From Megamerina dolium (lineage: Eukaryota > Arthropoda > Insecta > Diptera > Megamerinidae), in contig OY978526.1 of the NCBI GenBank assembly GCA_963854835.1, forward strand, positions 20,490,334 to 20,554,333: a stretch of DNA of 64,000 nucleotides, in the 5' to 3' direction. Numbering within the stretch: position 1 is the stretch's first letter; each line of letters begins with the position of its first letter. Shown in pieces: positions 44,826 through 56,399 of the stretch. The translations under genes were made by a program, and so were the position numbers. Below the pieces are notes generated by a model. The model was not told the DNA's origin, ran no database searches, and was given only the letters and a program-made list of their open reading frames with translations.

Positions 44826-45136
44826 CGTGCGATTTAAACACTGATTAACGTATGGGAGTATCATTACTATTACTATTAATGATGCATAACAAATTAAGTA
44901 CCGTTCATGTAAATAGACATACAAATAGTCAAAGTGTAGTTTTCAACTATTATACATAATAATGCATATGCTTGTAATAAACATTGACAAAATCTATAAA
45001 ATGTGTTAATAATAAGTTACTTGTAAACGACATAAAATCTAAATACTTCAATTAACCCCAAAAAGAACAAAAAAAAAAAAAAAGCAAGCTGGAGTTAAAA
45101 TGTAATAAATTTTGCACCACCTATTTTTCTCTCTTT

Positions 45137-45140
<4 letters not shown>

Positions 45141-45169
<29 letters not shown>
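45141..45169. repeat. (CATA)n microsatellite
   Basis: About seven tetramer units of ACAT/CATA. Confidence 0.93.
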
Positions 45170-45637
45170 TTACATGTATTACAAATTATGCAAATTAACA
45201 TGGTGAACAATTAATTTGTTTAACACAACCTCTTTTAAACTCGTTTACCGATTAAAAAACAAAGGAGTGTGAATTAGATGGCAGCTGTTAATGTTTATTA
45301 GAAATATTTGCCATGCACACGGGAATTTAAACTTGTATATATACATTCATGTATATATACATGTGTCTAGGCACATATCGTAGACATAGGCGCAACATAA
45401 AGAAAATATCGTTTGAAAATCAGCATAAATTCATACTAAATAGATTTAAAAAAAAAAAAAAATAGAAAACGAAAAACAATACAGTAAACAAGAACACTTG
45501 CGTTCACATTTAAAAATAAACATAAAAAAACTACCTAGAAAACAGTGTTTGAGTACAGCTCTGTGAAGTAAAACACTTGTGCTCATATGTAAAAATAAAC
45601 ATAACGAACTACTCAAACGCAATGATAATTTAATTAT

Positions 45638-45968
45638 AAAATATAAAAATAAATATGTGGCTCTTAAAGCCCCGACGGGCTCATTGGCCGAGCTTCTCTT
45701 CCATTATTGTTGTGTTTGTTAAATTTTGGACAGTATTAGAAGGGACCTACTTATTTTAGCCGGTTCCGAACGGCAGAACTCTTGTGACATCACTTTTTCT
45801 GTGCTTTGTCACAGAGTTCTTTTAGAAGCTTTTTCATGGCAAGTTGTTACTGTCTGAAGAATTGCCAATTGCTAGCCGACAGGTGGGTACCGTTCGAAAG
45901 AAAAATCTTTTCGATATTAAATTTGTTATGCATCAGCCGGGGATTGAACCCTGAGCTATGGCACCCTC
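45638..45968 (-). mobile_element. tRNA-derived SINE with 13-bp target duplication
   Basis: Perfect direct repeats ATAATTTAATTAT at 45625-45637 and 45969-45981 define the insertion. The minus strand starts GAGGGTGCCATAGCTCAG, then jumps (small deletion) to GGTTCAATCCCCGGCTG. The body follows (AATTGGCAATTCTTCAGACA, GTGATGTCACAAGAGTTCTG, TGCCGTTCGGAACCGGCTAA) and the 3' end GAAGCTCGGCCAATGAGCCC, then GGGGCTTTAAGAGCCACATA and an AT-rich tail. This shows the complete 3' end of one SINE subtype. Confidence 0.93.
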
Positions 45969-46079
45969 ATAATTTAATTATGCTTACAAATAATTTCGCA
46001 AAAATTTATTTCAAAATGCAGTCTCTCTGTGACTTATAAAGAAAAAAAAAAAATGTTTTTGCCAAATGTTCATGTCCGA

Positions 46080-46420
46080 TTTCCTATGCAGTTACAGCGT
46101 CGACTTTTCGGAAGATCTGTATTTCATCCACCAAAAAAAAAAAATATTTAAAAAGCAAGTTCCAGAAAAATACGAGCACAATTTAATAGAGACCTGATTA
46201 ACATTTCACCTTTCTAGAGGCGATCTCTTGGCAACTATGGTGGCATATGTCGATTTTCAGGTGTTTTAGGTTCAATTTGTGAGATTAATGGGAGTTTATC
46301 ATACCTGCCTCATAATCGTAGAAACGTTTTCAGGTGTATTTAGTTCCACTGTGTAGGAGAGCCTTCCTAACAATAGGAGGCAAATTTATTGATGCAATTG
46401 TTGGAGAGAAAATATAATGG
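46080..46420 (+). repeat. Family C repeat units
   Basis: Two diverged units with GGCAACTATGGTGGCATATG, TCGATTTTCAGGTGTTTTAG and TTGTTGGAGAGAAAATATAA. Confidence 0.68.
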
Positions 46421-47806
46421 GAATTAGCGGCTATAAGGTTTTTTGATCTTCTTCTTCTACTTTATTTAGGATGATATCCTGTTAATTACAAAAATTTCTT
46501 AGATACATTCTAAGAAATAATAGCATGATCAGTCTTCTGTAGATGTCGATGTCCAGCATTCCTGCCATCTTTTTGACGGCCTTCCCGGTGGCCTCTTTGC
46601 TGCTGGTTTACCCACCATTGCGATTTTTGATAAACGGTTGTTAGACATCCGCATAACATGGTTCTTCCACTCTTTTCGTCGCTTCCGGCTCCATTTGATG
46701 ACGTCCTGCACTTCGCACATCTGTCTGATTTCCTCGTTAGGCATGTGATCCCATCGTGTATAGCCTGCTATAGAGCGTAGTGTATGCATCTCAACTTTTG
46801 ATGCAATGCGGTCCGTGTTTTTCGTGTCGGCTCTTGTTTCAGTTGCATATGTTAAGATAGGCCTTACGCATGTTTTATAAATACGTACTTTTGGTTTTAT
46901 GCTCATATGCTTATTTCTACACACGACATTGTTTGCTTCATCGACTTCGGATTTGAGACATTTTTGCGATGTTATTTTTGCTCCAAGGTAGTTAAATTTC
47001 ATTACTTGTTCAATACTTTCGCCGTAGACAGCCAGTTTGCATTGCAAGGGATTTTGTGAAATTGTTAAGGATTTTGTTTTTGATGCAGATATTTGCATAT
47101 TGTACTTATTCGCAGATTTCTCGAAGGCGTACAATAGGCGCTGTAGGTCATCCTCGTTATCCGAGATTAAAGCTGCATCATCAGCATAACAAACAATTTT
47201 TATTTCTTCTCCTAACTTATATCCTCGTCCCACTCCTCTTACCTCAAATATAATTTCGTCCATTATAAGACTGAAGAGAATAGGGCTTAAACTGTCCCCT
47301 TGCCTGATGCCCGCTGCAACTGGAAGTTCCGATGATATTTCATTTTTTACCTTGATGGAAGTCTTGTTATTTGTGTTGAGATCTTTTATTAATTGTGTGA
47401 TTTCACTGCAGATTCCTCGTTTGCGAAGTATATCGATTACGTCGTGCAATATTACTCTATCAAATGCCTTCGTTAAGTCAACGAAACATATGAATGCGGG
47501 TTTATTAAATTCAATTGCCTTCTCAGCAATCTGTCGTATTATAAATATTGCATCTACGGTTGATCTGTTTTGTCTGAATCCTTATTATTCCTCGGCAATG
47601 CCGATGTCAGATATGTGTCGAGCCAGAATTTTATCAATTTAAGTACAGAGCTGAGGAGGGTTATGCCTCTATAATTGTCTGGGACTTTTCTGTCACCTTT
47701 TTTGAATATAGGGATAGTTATACTTTTTCTCCAATCTGATGGTACCGTTCTACTTTGAAGAATTTTATTAAAAAGCACTGCAATTTCTCTGAACAGTGGT
47801 GCTCCG
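46421..47806 (-). mobile_element. 5'-truncated LINE inserted in family C repeats
   Basis: A minus-strand reverse-transcriptase fragment bracketed by two nearly identical 36-bp segments starting TTTATTGATGCAATTGTTGG (46385-46420 and 47807-47842, one mismatch). These are best read as a long target-site duplication. The 3' side carries a short (GAA)n run (plus-strand TTCTTCTTC near 46447-46456). Family C is tandemly repeated, so a chance pair of repeat units is the alternative, but other units here are far more diverged. Confidence 0.75.
46529..47806 (-). pseudogene. LINE reverse transcriptase with YADD box
   Basis: Upstream part (47806-47554): APLFREIAVLFNKILQSRTV, PSDWRKSITIPIFKKGDRKV, PDNYRGITLLSSVLKLI, the start of the RT domain. 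After a frameshift near 47640 and a stop near 47580 the long frame runs 47449-46529. It has HDVIDILRKRGICSE, AAGIRQGDSLSPILFSLIMD (residues 45-64) and the catalytic CYADDAALIS (YADD at 88-91). Then come SKTKSLTISQNP, VMKFNYLGAKIT, VRPILTYATETRADTKNTDR and the C-terminal block RRKEWKNHVMRMSNNRLSKI, KRPPGRPSKRWQE. 306 residues are still open, so this is among the better preserved copies. It differs from the RTE-like family elsewhere in the window. Clade is not assigned. Confidence 0.9.
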
Positions 47807-47842
47807 TTTATTGATGCAATTGTTGGAGAGGAAATATAATGG

Positions 47843-48490
47843 AATGGGAGCCACTCTTGCGGACAAAGATACTATCTAGGTATATTTTGATGCGGTAAAA
47901 CTAATAGAAGTCAACCTTAATTTTTATATCGTAGAGGCGGTTCCTATGCAGGGATGTTTTCAGATGTTTCAGGTTCATTTTACAGGAGAGCCCCTATAGC
48001 CGATAAAGGTACCATGTGGGTATGTTTAATGTAATACTTTATCCCTTCAGAAGCGAGTGCTAGGCAGCTCTGGCATTATTTGTCAGTTTTCACTTATTTT
48101 TAGGTTAATTTTGTAGGGGAGCTACGCTAAACCCAAAGATAGGAAGTAAGTATTTTCAGAGAAAAAAAATTGGGAAGCAAATATGAATGAGGGAATGCTC
48201 ATATTTTTGTTTTTTACCTCTCATTGGGCACCTTGTCGGCGGTGGGAGTAACTTTAAAAAAACCTACATTTTGTATGGGAGCACACCTAAGAAATGGCTG
48301 CAGAAGGTACGAACGTTCAACAAAAATATTTGGGAGAGAAAAATAATGAGATTCGGTCATACACTTAATACCACTAAATAACTCCTGGCGGGTCCTGGGA
48401 GCGAGTTTTATAGAAACTTCACTTTTATAGGCGATTCCACCGGATGAGTCACGATACAAGGTAAGGTTATTTGAAGGAAATATGCTGGAG
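47843..48490 (+). repeat. Family C repeat array continuing after the LINE
   Basis: Units with GGTTCATTTTACAGGAGAGC, GGCAGCTCTGGCATTATTTG, AGATAGGAAGTAAGTATTTT, TTTTGTATGGGAGCACACCT and CTCCTGGCGGGTCCTGGGAG, spacing about 150-165 bp. Frames across it (48187-48381, 48214-48549) are repeat translations. Confidence 0.72.
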
Positions 48491-50984
48491 CAAAATATTA
48501 TTGTGTTCATTTCGACTGTAAAATTGTATGATTTCAATGCACTATGCAATTTTGTCTACTTAACTTAACTTTATATTTTCATAGATCATCAACAATAATT
48601 AGAACCATGAATAATAATACTAATAAAAAATTGTTGTTGTTTAAAATATTAAATATATGCAACTAAAAACCACCACAGTTTATAATCAGAACATAAAATT
48701 GTATAAATGCAATAACGAAAGAATGTTGCAACATTCAATATCCAATCAAGTTCTAACATTTAACAGTACTACTATTACAAAATCAGGCAATATTAATGAG
48801 AATTCACATTGATATGAATATTAAGTAATTTGGATTTCTTTATTATCCAATTCACGAAGATTATTATTATCATCCACTTCCTATAGTTGAACTAACGAGC
48901 TGTTAAAAATCTGTTAATCAATTAGCATATAAATTAGATTTCGTCTAATATGAAGTTCATTCATCATTGATGGTCATCCGATCTACGTTTACGTGTTGCA
49001 CTTTGTTTAGGTGTTTTTGCAAGTAGTTAAAGTTGTAAAATTAATTATTTGATTGGGCAACATCACACTCGATATACCATAGTTTGGAATTAAGATATTA
49101 TCAAGCTATCAAAGTATGCCGATAAAATTGCAATTTTAATGCCTCTTTAATATGGATACTACTACAATTTTGAGCAGCAGATAATAAACGTACTAAACAA
49201 GAATATTAAATTATTTTCTTAGAACATCAGTTTAACACTTTCCAATATTCGTATATGCTGAATACAATCACTTTAATGCCACTATATATGCTTAATTGCG
49301 AATAAGTACCACCTTCGAGGCAATAAAAACCGCAATTTTCAATAACTGGCCATTTGTAATTTGACATTTGCAATATTTCGCGTAAAACAAAAAGCAAAAA
49401 TGTTGAATGCCAAAAATATCAATTTATTATAAACATGTTGCAACATGATTTGCACACTAAAGAGATGTATACGAGTACTTTTAATTACAATACAAATGAT
49501 TATAATTTGTATAAGTACCGTGAAATATTACAACAACAAAAAACGATATACATAAACACTTTATGATCTTATAAGTGATTCCCTTCTAAAACATTGAACT
49601 ACTAATTATATACAATCAACATGTATAGATACATACTTATGTATAGGTACACATATAGTACGTAGTAATGAAGGTTGGCAACATCATAAATAAATTGGTT
49701 TAATTACAATGATTTAAATGTTATTTTGCTACGATTGCCATCAAATGACATTGTCTCAATTATTCAGGGATTTTGTTTTGCAGCCATTACCTTGCAAATT
49801 TTTATATTTATTTCATAAAAACATGTTCCAACAGGGAAATGACTTGAATAGTCATATCGAACATATAGCATGTAATGTTGCAATATTAGAAATTATTTTC
49901 ATAATAATTTCTCAATAAAATTTTATAAGAACTTTTTCCGTCTTTTCCAACTATGCGTAAATAATAATATTAAAATCTACATCTATGCACATTTTCATAA
50001 TCGATATATAAACTTTAATATTGCATATCATGATCATTAGTGACGAAAACAATTAAGCACTTTACTTCCAACATACACACATTTGTATTCATACATTAGG
50101 TTAGTTCATTCACCATTCAAGGGAAATAAATTTTCATCTGTCCAACTCTTAATTGAAAGCTAGCCCTGAATGCACTTCGGCACCACTTAAAAATAGGGTC
50201 CAACAAGACCCTAAAACAAAATTATTCAATGCTTCCAATGTGCTATCAAGGTAAAGTTTCAATTAAGGAGTGGTCATTTGAAATGTTTTTTCATTCAAAC
50301 ACCTCAGTATGTGTAGATACATGTGTCCAGCTGCTTGAAGACTTTCGTGTACTTTATTAGTGTTGTGTGTTAAGTAAATGTGCTAAGTAAATTGATATAA
50401 TTTCTGCACAAAAAAAAACCACAATAACTTATTCATCACTTTTATATTGGAATATTACATTAATGTCGCCAAATTTTTAATTTTCTTTGCTCAGTTGAAA
50501 CATATATACATTTTTTTTAAATATAGCCAATGCATATACTAAACTTATTGCTAATGAATTAAAAGGTCAACGATCGATTATGATCTTGAATTATAATCTT
50601 TGATTTAATACAAATTAGAATTGAATTTGAACAAAATCAAATTAATACTACGAGCATACTAATCCCTTTCCCAACACCCTGAGGCTAAATAATAAAAATA
50701 AAAAATAGCATAGAGAATATAAATTAAATTAAATATTGTTGAAAATCTGTTTTACATAAAATTTTAACATCATGCAAAACTATACTCTCAAACCTATATA
50801 AAGGGTTACCCATTAGATAGTTCCAGAAATACAACGCAGACATTTGATAGCTCTAAAACATAAAGGTAAACGAAAATGGTATATGTTTTGTAGCAGCTCC
50901 ACTAAATTACGATATGAATCAATTAATAATCACAAAATTGTGTTAAATACCGATTGAAACAGTTATGATTCTACTGTGGCGGCA
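48491..50984. other. AT-rich DNA without recognisable gene
   Basis: About 2.5 kb, AT-rich. At 50806-50830 the text TAAAGGGTTACCCATTAGAT resembles the left terminus of the DUF4817-type element at 22515, but no matching right end or transposase is seen. Confidence 0.5.
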
Positions 50985-51567
50985 TTTTGCCAGGTGTGCC
51001 TTCTTCAACATCATACGTGAATATCTGAATCGAAGGATTGCAATCTTGACCGACAGCTAGGCAGCTATCAAGGCACTCAACTCAAACCAGGTGAAATCAA
51101 AACTGGTGTTAGGTTGTCTTGACAAGCTTAATGTGGATCCTTTGGCTTCCGGAACACATTGGAGTTGAAGAGAACGAATTGGCAGATAGTCTCGCCAGGG
51201 AGAGTGTGGCAACACCCTTCGTAGGCCCAGAACCCTTCTGTGGTCTCAACAAGGGAGCCTTATCCGTATTCATTACGAAAAAAGAAGAATTAGAAAGACA
51301 ATCATACTGGGAAAACTTACCAGGTTTGCCCCATTCCAAGTCACTTTTAGGGGCCTACAATCTAAAACGATTTGAAGAATATATTAACTTAAATAAAAAT
51401 AATCCTAAATAAATCTAAATAATCATTACGGGATTACTTACAGGACATTGTAGGTTGAATTATCACCTAACGAAAATGGGAAGATTGCCTGTGACTCTGT
51501 GGAACATGTGTTGGGAATGCGCGCAGCACTAATGCACACAAGAAAGAAAAGTTTCGGAGAATTTTTA
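50985..51567 (+). pseudogene. I-like LINE, RNase H and C-terminus (5' piece)
   Basis: RNase H domain: AILTDS at 51038-51055 with the catalytic Asp, then a stop, AAIKALNSNQVKSKLV, then LMWILWLPEHIGVEENELAD (51120-51190), holding the conserved His and final Asp of RNase H. It continues SLARESVATPFVGPEPFCGL and ENLPGLPHSKSLLGAYNLKR, then a frameshifted C-terminus TGLLTGHCRLNYHLTKMG, an EHVLGM stretch and AALMHTRKKSFGEFL. At 51567 a SINE interrupts and the text resumes at 51944. Fewer lesions than the copies at 11465 and 30244, and sequence-divergent from them, so a second subfamily. Confidence 0.83.
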
Positions 51568-51943
51568 TAAATAAATAAAATAAATATGTAGCACTTAAAA
51601 CCACGAAGGGCTCTTTGGCCGAGCTTTTATTCCATTATTGTTGTGCGTATTAAATTTTGGACAATATTAGAAGGCACCTACTTATATTGGCCGATTCCGA
51701 ACGGCAGAATCCTTGTGATATCACTTTTCTGACCTTTGTCACAGAGTTCTTTCAGAATTTTTTCATGGCAAATTGTTACTGCCGGAAGAATTGCCAATTG
51801 CTTGCAGACAAATGGGTACTGTTCGAAAGAAAACTCTTTTCGATATTAAATTTGTTATGCTTTAGCCGGGGATTGAACCCACGACCTACAGATCAGATGG
51901 CCAACACACTAACCACTGAGCTACGGTCCCCATTCGGTACCCA
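51568..51943 (-). mobile_element. tRNA-derived SINE, full length, nested in the I-like LINE
   Basis: GAGAATTTTTA at 51557-51567 and 51944-51954 is an 11-bp target duplication. The minus strand reads a complete tRNA-like head (GGGGACCGTAGCTCAGTGGT, with B box GGTTCAATCCC near 51870), body and the 3' end TCGGCCAAAGAGCCCTTCGT followed by a TTTTAAGTGCTACATATTTA tail with AAATAAAT-type repeats. The longest copy in the window (376 bp). Both promoter boxes are intact. Confidence 0.94.
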
Positions 51944-52034
51944 GAGAATTTTTAATACGCGATAATCTTTGGAAATCCATCCATCCATCCTCTATGGTCG
52001 CAGTGCAATAAAACCCTTATATAATAACTGCGAT
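51944..52034 (+). pseudogene. I-like LINE, 3' piece
   Basis: Continues the interrupted frame: EFLIRDNLWKSIHPSSMVAV, Q, stop, then AATAAAACCCTTATATAATA. It resembles the ending KSITVGST...of the copy at 25192-25425. Confidence 0.72.
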
Positions 52035-52165
52035 AATTACAGGGTGATTGGCCTGAAAATTGTTACATAAAATAATTTTCATTAACGGACAATAGGGGTT
52101 AAGAAAGAGTTAAATCGGATGAAAACGTCAGCTAGCTCTCATACAAAGGTGTCACTCTGAAATTC
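52035..52165 (-). repeat. Solo unit of the 154-bp repeat family
   Basis: The minus strand reads TTTGTATGAGAGCTAGCTGA, then CGTTTTCATCCGATTTAACT and TTCAGGCCAATCACCCTGTA. Order and spacing fit one unit of the arrays at 4690 and 14540. The CAGGGTGAT at its outer end also resembles Tc1/mariner-type termini, so it may instead be half of a small transposon. Confidence 0.5.
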
Positions 52166-52592
52166 TACAAATTTTCCATCTTTTTTTTTTTAACACCTTT
52201 GAAACAACACAATGAACAACTCTGTATGTATATATACATACAATGGCGTCGGCAACATTATCGTCATTAATCAACATTTAAAATCTCTCATCAAACTTGT
52301 TGCATACACATTTGAGTATATACAAATACAATATGGCTATATACGTAGTACTATGTAAAAATAATAAAATCAAGGGCTTACAAAGAATAATAATAACAAG
52401 AAGAAGAATAGGCAGTAGTACAATAAAAATATGAAGAAGAATATACTACATATATAATAATAATAAGAAGAAGAAAATACTGAATGTTGCAAAATGTATA
52501 CGCCTCTGTACAAAAAGAGTTTGTAAAGTTATCAGCAATATCAATGCAACCATCAGTTAAATGGCGTTTATGATACACTAAACTCGGGCAGC

Positions 52593-52617
52593 AAAAGAAG
52601 AAGAAGAAGAAGAAGAA
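52593..52617. repeat. (GAA)n microsatellite
   Basis: About eight GAA units. Confidence 0.92.
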
Positions 52618-52820
52618 TAAGAAGATGTGATACAATATACATAAATGTAAAATCAATCGGGCATTGTTCGTTGTTGAGTAAAATGAAGAGCAACAACAGC
52701 ATCATCATCCTCATGCAGTGTGCAACATGCAATGTTTAGCATCATATGTAATTTAAGCCAACAATAGTAACAGAGTTTCATTGAAGACAAACAAAATGAT
52801 GGCGGCATGATGATAGAAGG

Positions 52821-52850
52821 AGAGAGTGAGAGAGAGAGAGAGAGAGAGAG
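52821..52850. repeat. (GA)n microsatellite
   Basis: About 15 GA units with one interruption. Confidence 0.92.
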
Positions 52851-54094
52851 CGAAAGATCGGAATAGAACGATCGATACAATGAATGTTCAATATGTTGAG
52901 AAGAAGCTGCAACATGATGCCATTTAATAGTGATGGCTTGCGTTATCATTTGCAGTTTGTTGAGAAAATTGCATGTGAAGTTTAAATACGCTGCTTCTGC
53001 TGGTATACTAGTTATGCATTTTGTATATAAAATTCTGACAAATACCTAAATGTATACAATAGTTGTCCTCTACTGATGCAACCTATTATTACATATTACT
53101 ATTATTATTGTTTTTTTTTTCTGTTTATTACCATTATTGAAGTAAGCCAGAGAGATGGTGCTAAAATTGATGAGATGTTTTACATATAAAATACAAAAAA
53201 ATCTCAACAATAAATATAAATATGTATATAGACACGCATACCATACCAACGACATGCAGAGCATATATTCGTTCATAAAAAATGTCCTTCGGTCAAATTC
53301 ACACAACAAAGAAAAATTACCTTTTAACAATAGTTTTGTAGTAGCATCGTTTGTTTGGTATGAAAGTAAGGCACATTTGTTGCGAAAAAGTGCATATATC
53401 GAACGATATACTAATACATGCAATTTAATAGAATTTCAAATAAGCCAACAGCGATGATTTGAAATATTATGTTGCCGCATTTACAATAATTGGCAAATAT
53501 TGATGCCATCACTCACATATACATCTGAAGTTAGACAGAATTGAAATAAAAAATTAATAACTACATACATACACACACACATATACACATTAAACACACA
53601 TATTTAATAGTTAAAGCATTTGAAGTATTCACACATCAATATTCTGTCATGTCAATTGCATTCAATTGCAATTATAAGTTTTCGCTATGATGTGATCATC
53701 GATTGTATGACATACAAGTATATGGAGATGTTGTTGTTGCAAAGGTAAACAAAATTAAAAAATTCCTTATATCAAAGTGTAATATTTCTAATGATTTACT
53801 CAAGGTTCGACAATTGACAATATTGAAAAGCGCATTTGATTTATTGCTAAGCACACAAATGGAATTGCATCTTGCAATTTGCAATTCTTGTCATTTGACT
53901 CGTTATGACACAAACTACGAGGCAATATATCATTTATTTCGTTTTAAATTATTTTTCATACATAGATCGAAACCACATGAACATCACAAATTAATCATGA
54001 CCATGGTCCAATGATTATAAACTTGACCTATTATGAGGTAAAGTGACCTAGTCAAGGTTGTAGATCTGGTCGTATGTAACATTTGCATTTTTAG

Positions 54095-54120
54095 GAAGTT
54101 CGAAGTTCGAAGTTCGAAGT
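54095..54120. repeat. (GAAGTTC)n heptamer repeat
   Basis: Three full GAAGTTC units plus a partial fourth. TTCGAA palindromes recur at each junction. Confidence 0.9.
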
Positions 54121-54309
54121 CACTTGCATCATTTAACAATCAGCAAATTTACTCATTCTTCAAACGATTCATTTTATTGTTACGCTAAAGTGTTCTATTT
54201 ACAAATATTTTCAATCGATTTTAATTTTGGAATTTCATGTACTTTTAAAATATCAATGGAAACTTTTATCATTTCTAAAAAAATGTAAACAATTTTAGTT
54301 AATTCGTTT

Positions 54310-54560
54310 TTAGGTCGAGCGAATGGAATAAGACGCTCCAGCGAAGAGAATATTTAATTCGCCACTCACTGGAGGAAGCAGCAGCAGAGGAAGACCAAAC
54401 TTCCGTTGGCAGAACCAAGTGTTGGGTAACCTGGCGGTGCGTGGAATATCCAATTGGCGTCACCAAGCGAAGAACAGAGAAGACTGGCGCCGCATTATAT
54501 GATCGGCCTAAATCGATCATAGGTTGTTATGACCACATAAGAAGAAGAAGAAAAAGAAGA
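54310..54560 (+). mobile_element. RTE-like LINE 3' end with (AAG)n tail
   Basis: Plus strand: VERME, a stop, DAPAKRIFNSPLTGGSSRGR, PNFRWQNQVLGNLAVRGISN and WRHQAKNREDWRRII, stop, then CGGCCTAAATCGATCATAGG, TTGTTATGACCACATAAGAA and an AAG-rich tail to about 54560. Severely 5'-truncated. The same 3' end occurs at 11843, 17570, 25130 and 60976 with different tail repeats. Confidence 0.87.
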
Positions 54561-55079
54561 CATATTCTACTTGTTCCCTTCCAAAGTCATACAAAATTTG
54601 GAAATCGGCTCATGATTGATTGATTTATAGATTTTTAAATGACACAAAAATCTCGAAAATGGGTTTTTGAACGGCAGATCGTAAATTTAAGGGTGCCGAG
54701 CCATTTTTCAGAATCGCTTATGCTATACTCGACAAGATCTACTGCAGCTACTTGGTAATTTGAAAGGTTCAATCAATAAATTTTGGGTGGCATCGAGTCG
54801 AATGGCCAAAAAGTGTTTTCGGCATTTTAGGGTCGATCAAATCGACTTGGAGGGCTCTGCAATCTACTGGGCATAGTGTATAATTCCTGGTGTCGATAAA
54901 ATTGTTGATGAAATCCACGAAAGGTAATTGTGGGCGTCAGAAAAAAAATTAATCTTTTATATGCATTAAAAAGGACACGGATAACGACAAGGCAGGACAT
55001 TTGGGTGCCACGTTAATTGTTAAAAACTTATAAAAAATCATTCAGATTTTTTATTATGAAATTAGTGCTAAAATACAAT
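54561..55079. other. Unclassified segment
   Basis: The part 54650-54960 is less AT-rich than its neighbours and includes GGGTGCCGAGCCATTTTTCA and GGGTCGATCAAATCGACTTG, the latter holding the palindrome-like GTCGATCAAATCGAC. I recognise no protein or element end. Confidence 0.4.
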
Positions 55080-55440
55080 GAAATGTATTCGTTTTTGAAG
55101 CTATTGATCACAAATGACCGCATGACTGGAAGACCATGAGTCATCATAAATCGTTGCCAAGCCATGATCCACAGAGGCAAAGGGTTTTCTGTATATTTTA
55201 TGGAATTTTAAAGAAATCATTTATAATTATGTGCTTGAATCGAATCAAATTCTAATTTAGGAACCATACATCAAACAACAAGGGCACCATCGACCAGAAG
55301 AGGCCAATCAGTTAGGCGTTGTGCTTCATCAAGCACACATACATTTTTTTGGGCCCGCCAAAGAGAACCCAATAATCTTGCATGATCTGTAACGAAAATT
55401 GTAGTTTTGCTAAAGGCTAAAAAGTAAAATTTCTAGTGAA
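55080..55440 (+). pseudogene. Mariner transposase relic (central part)
   Basis: Plus strand, one main frame with a stop: LWNFKEIIYNYVLESNQILI, stop, EPYIKQQGHHRPEEANQLGV, VLHQ, then AHTYIF. This parallels the mariner catalytic segment whose usual pattern is W-W-D-x-K-G-I-I-Y-Y-E-L-L, NQTLN, YCQQL and GVVFHQDNARPHT. The catalytic DNA part is lost. Upstream, AMIHRGKGFSVYFMEF-like text fits the preceding block. Old and short, so the call is tentative. No inverted repeats seen. Confidence 0.5.
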
Positions 55441-56399
55441 ACAGCATCATAGTTTTAAGTTACAACTGATTATCTAACGTAGGACGGGCTAAATATTTAC
55501 TTTAAACAGAAAGAAAAATTCGAAAAAAATATTTTCTAGGTACTCAAATAAAAATCAAAATTTACAACAACTGCATATGTATGTATTATTTATGATCTGA
55601 CTCGCTCCAGCGCTAGTATAATATTGGATTAGTACTTACAATATTGCAATAGTACAATTCCGATATTTCATTAATCAGCACCAGAATGAGGAGCGCCTTA
55701 TTCAAGAGGTTTTATATATTTGTTTTATATTTTCATGGTAAATTTTATTGAATTTCAATGAATGTGAATTTGATCTATCAGAGTATCTCTTTTGAGATCG
55801 ACTCTCATTAACCCATAATCACTACAGCACCCATAGTTCGTGCGCCCTTTATTATTTGGCGCCCAATTTCTGTAAACACTTCGAATACCCATTAATACAT
55901 CCCTGCTAGTAATGATGTGCATCATGTTTTATTATTATTGTTATCGTCAACACATTATCGTATGCATTCGTACATGAATTTATTACCACATGTTGCGAAA
56001 AGCTGTTCTTATTTGAGTAGATACTCTTTACTATGTGATTCTGTTTTTATATGTTAGCCATAATTGCTACAATAAAAAACAAAAACAAAACAAAAACTAA
56101 ACTAAACAAGACAACAAATGAAAGTGATGCAAAATGTCAATTAGTTATTGGATAGTGACATACGATTATATTGCAACAAGAAATCCTCTTCTTTTATGAG
56201 ATTCCGTAGCAAATTGTGTGAACAAACAATAAAAACGAAGGATTTTGGTGGATGTAAATGTCTTCGAATCGAGGTCAATGCTCGAAAAAATGGAGGAAAA
56301 ACGACAAATAATCATTCAACTGCCCAAAACTTATCTCTGGAGTGTAAAAATGAATGACAAACCCTTATGAAGACTTTTATCCCAATATTTTGACAGAAC
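55441..56399. other. AT-rich DNA without recognisable gene
   Basis: AT-rich, with AAAACAAAAACAAAAC-type text near 56078-56100. A 69-residue frame at 56148-56357 has no recognisable domain. Confidence 0.5.

Larger units (their letters stand above)
42082..45637. other. AT-rich DNA without recognisable gene
   Basis: About 3.5 kb. It includes a long A/AAAT-rich tract at 42356-42480, GATGATGCT repeats near 43299-43320, an (AT)n run at 44789-44820 and (CATA)n at 45141-45169. Frames in this stretch are translations of simple sequence. No gene recognised. Confidence 0.5.
52166..54309. other. AT-rich DNA with microsatellites
   Basis: Includes AAGAAG-rich text (52395-52470), (GAA)n at 52593-52617, (GA)n at 52821-52850, CACACA-type text near 53573-53600 and a heptamer repeat at 54095-54120. 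Two longish frames (53155-53457 plus, 53070-53423 minus) overlap each other and show no domain. No gene recognised. Confidence 0.5.

Noticed and set aside
50806..50830. Left end of another DUF4817-type transposon
   Set aside because: Only one terminus is visible. No matching right end or transposase could be found, so it is mentioned but not annotated as an element.
53070..53457. Overlapping 117- and 100-residue frames on opposite strands
   Set aside because: No recognisable domain on either strand. AT-rich composition makes such frames expected by chance.
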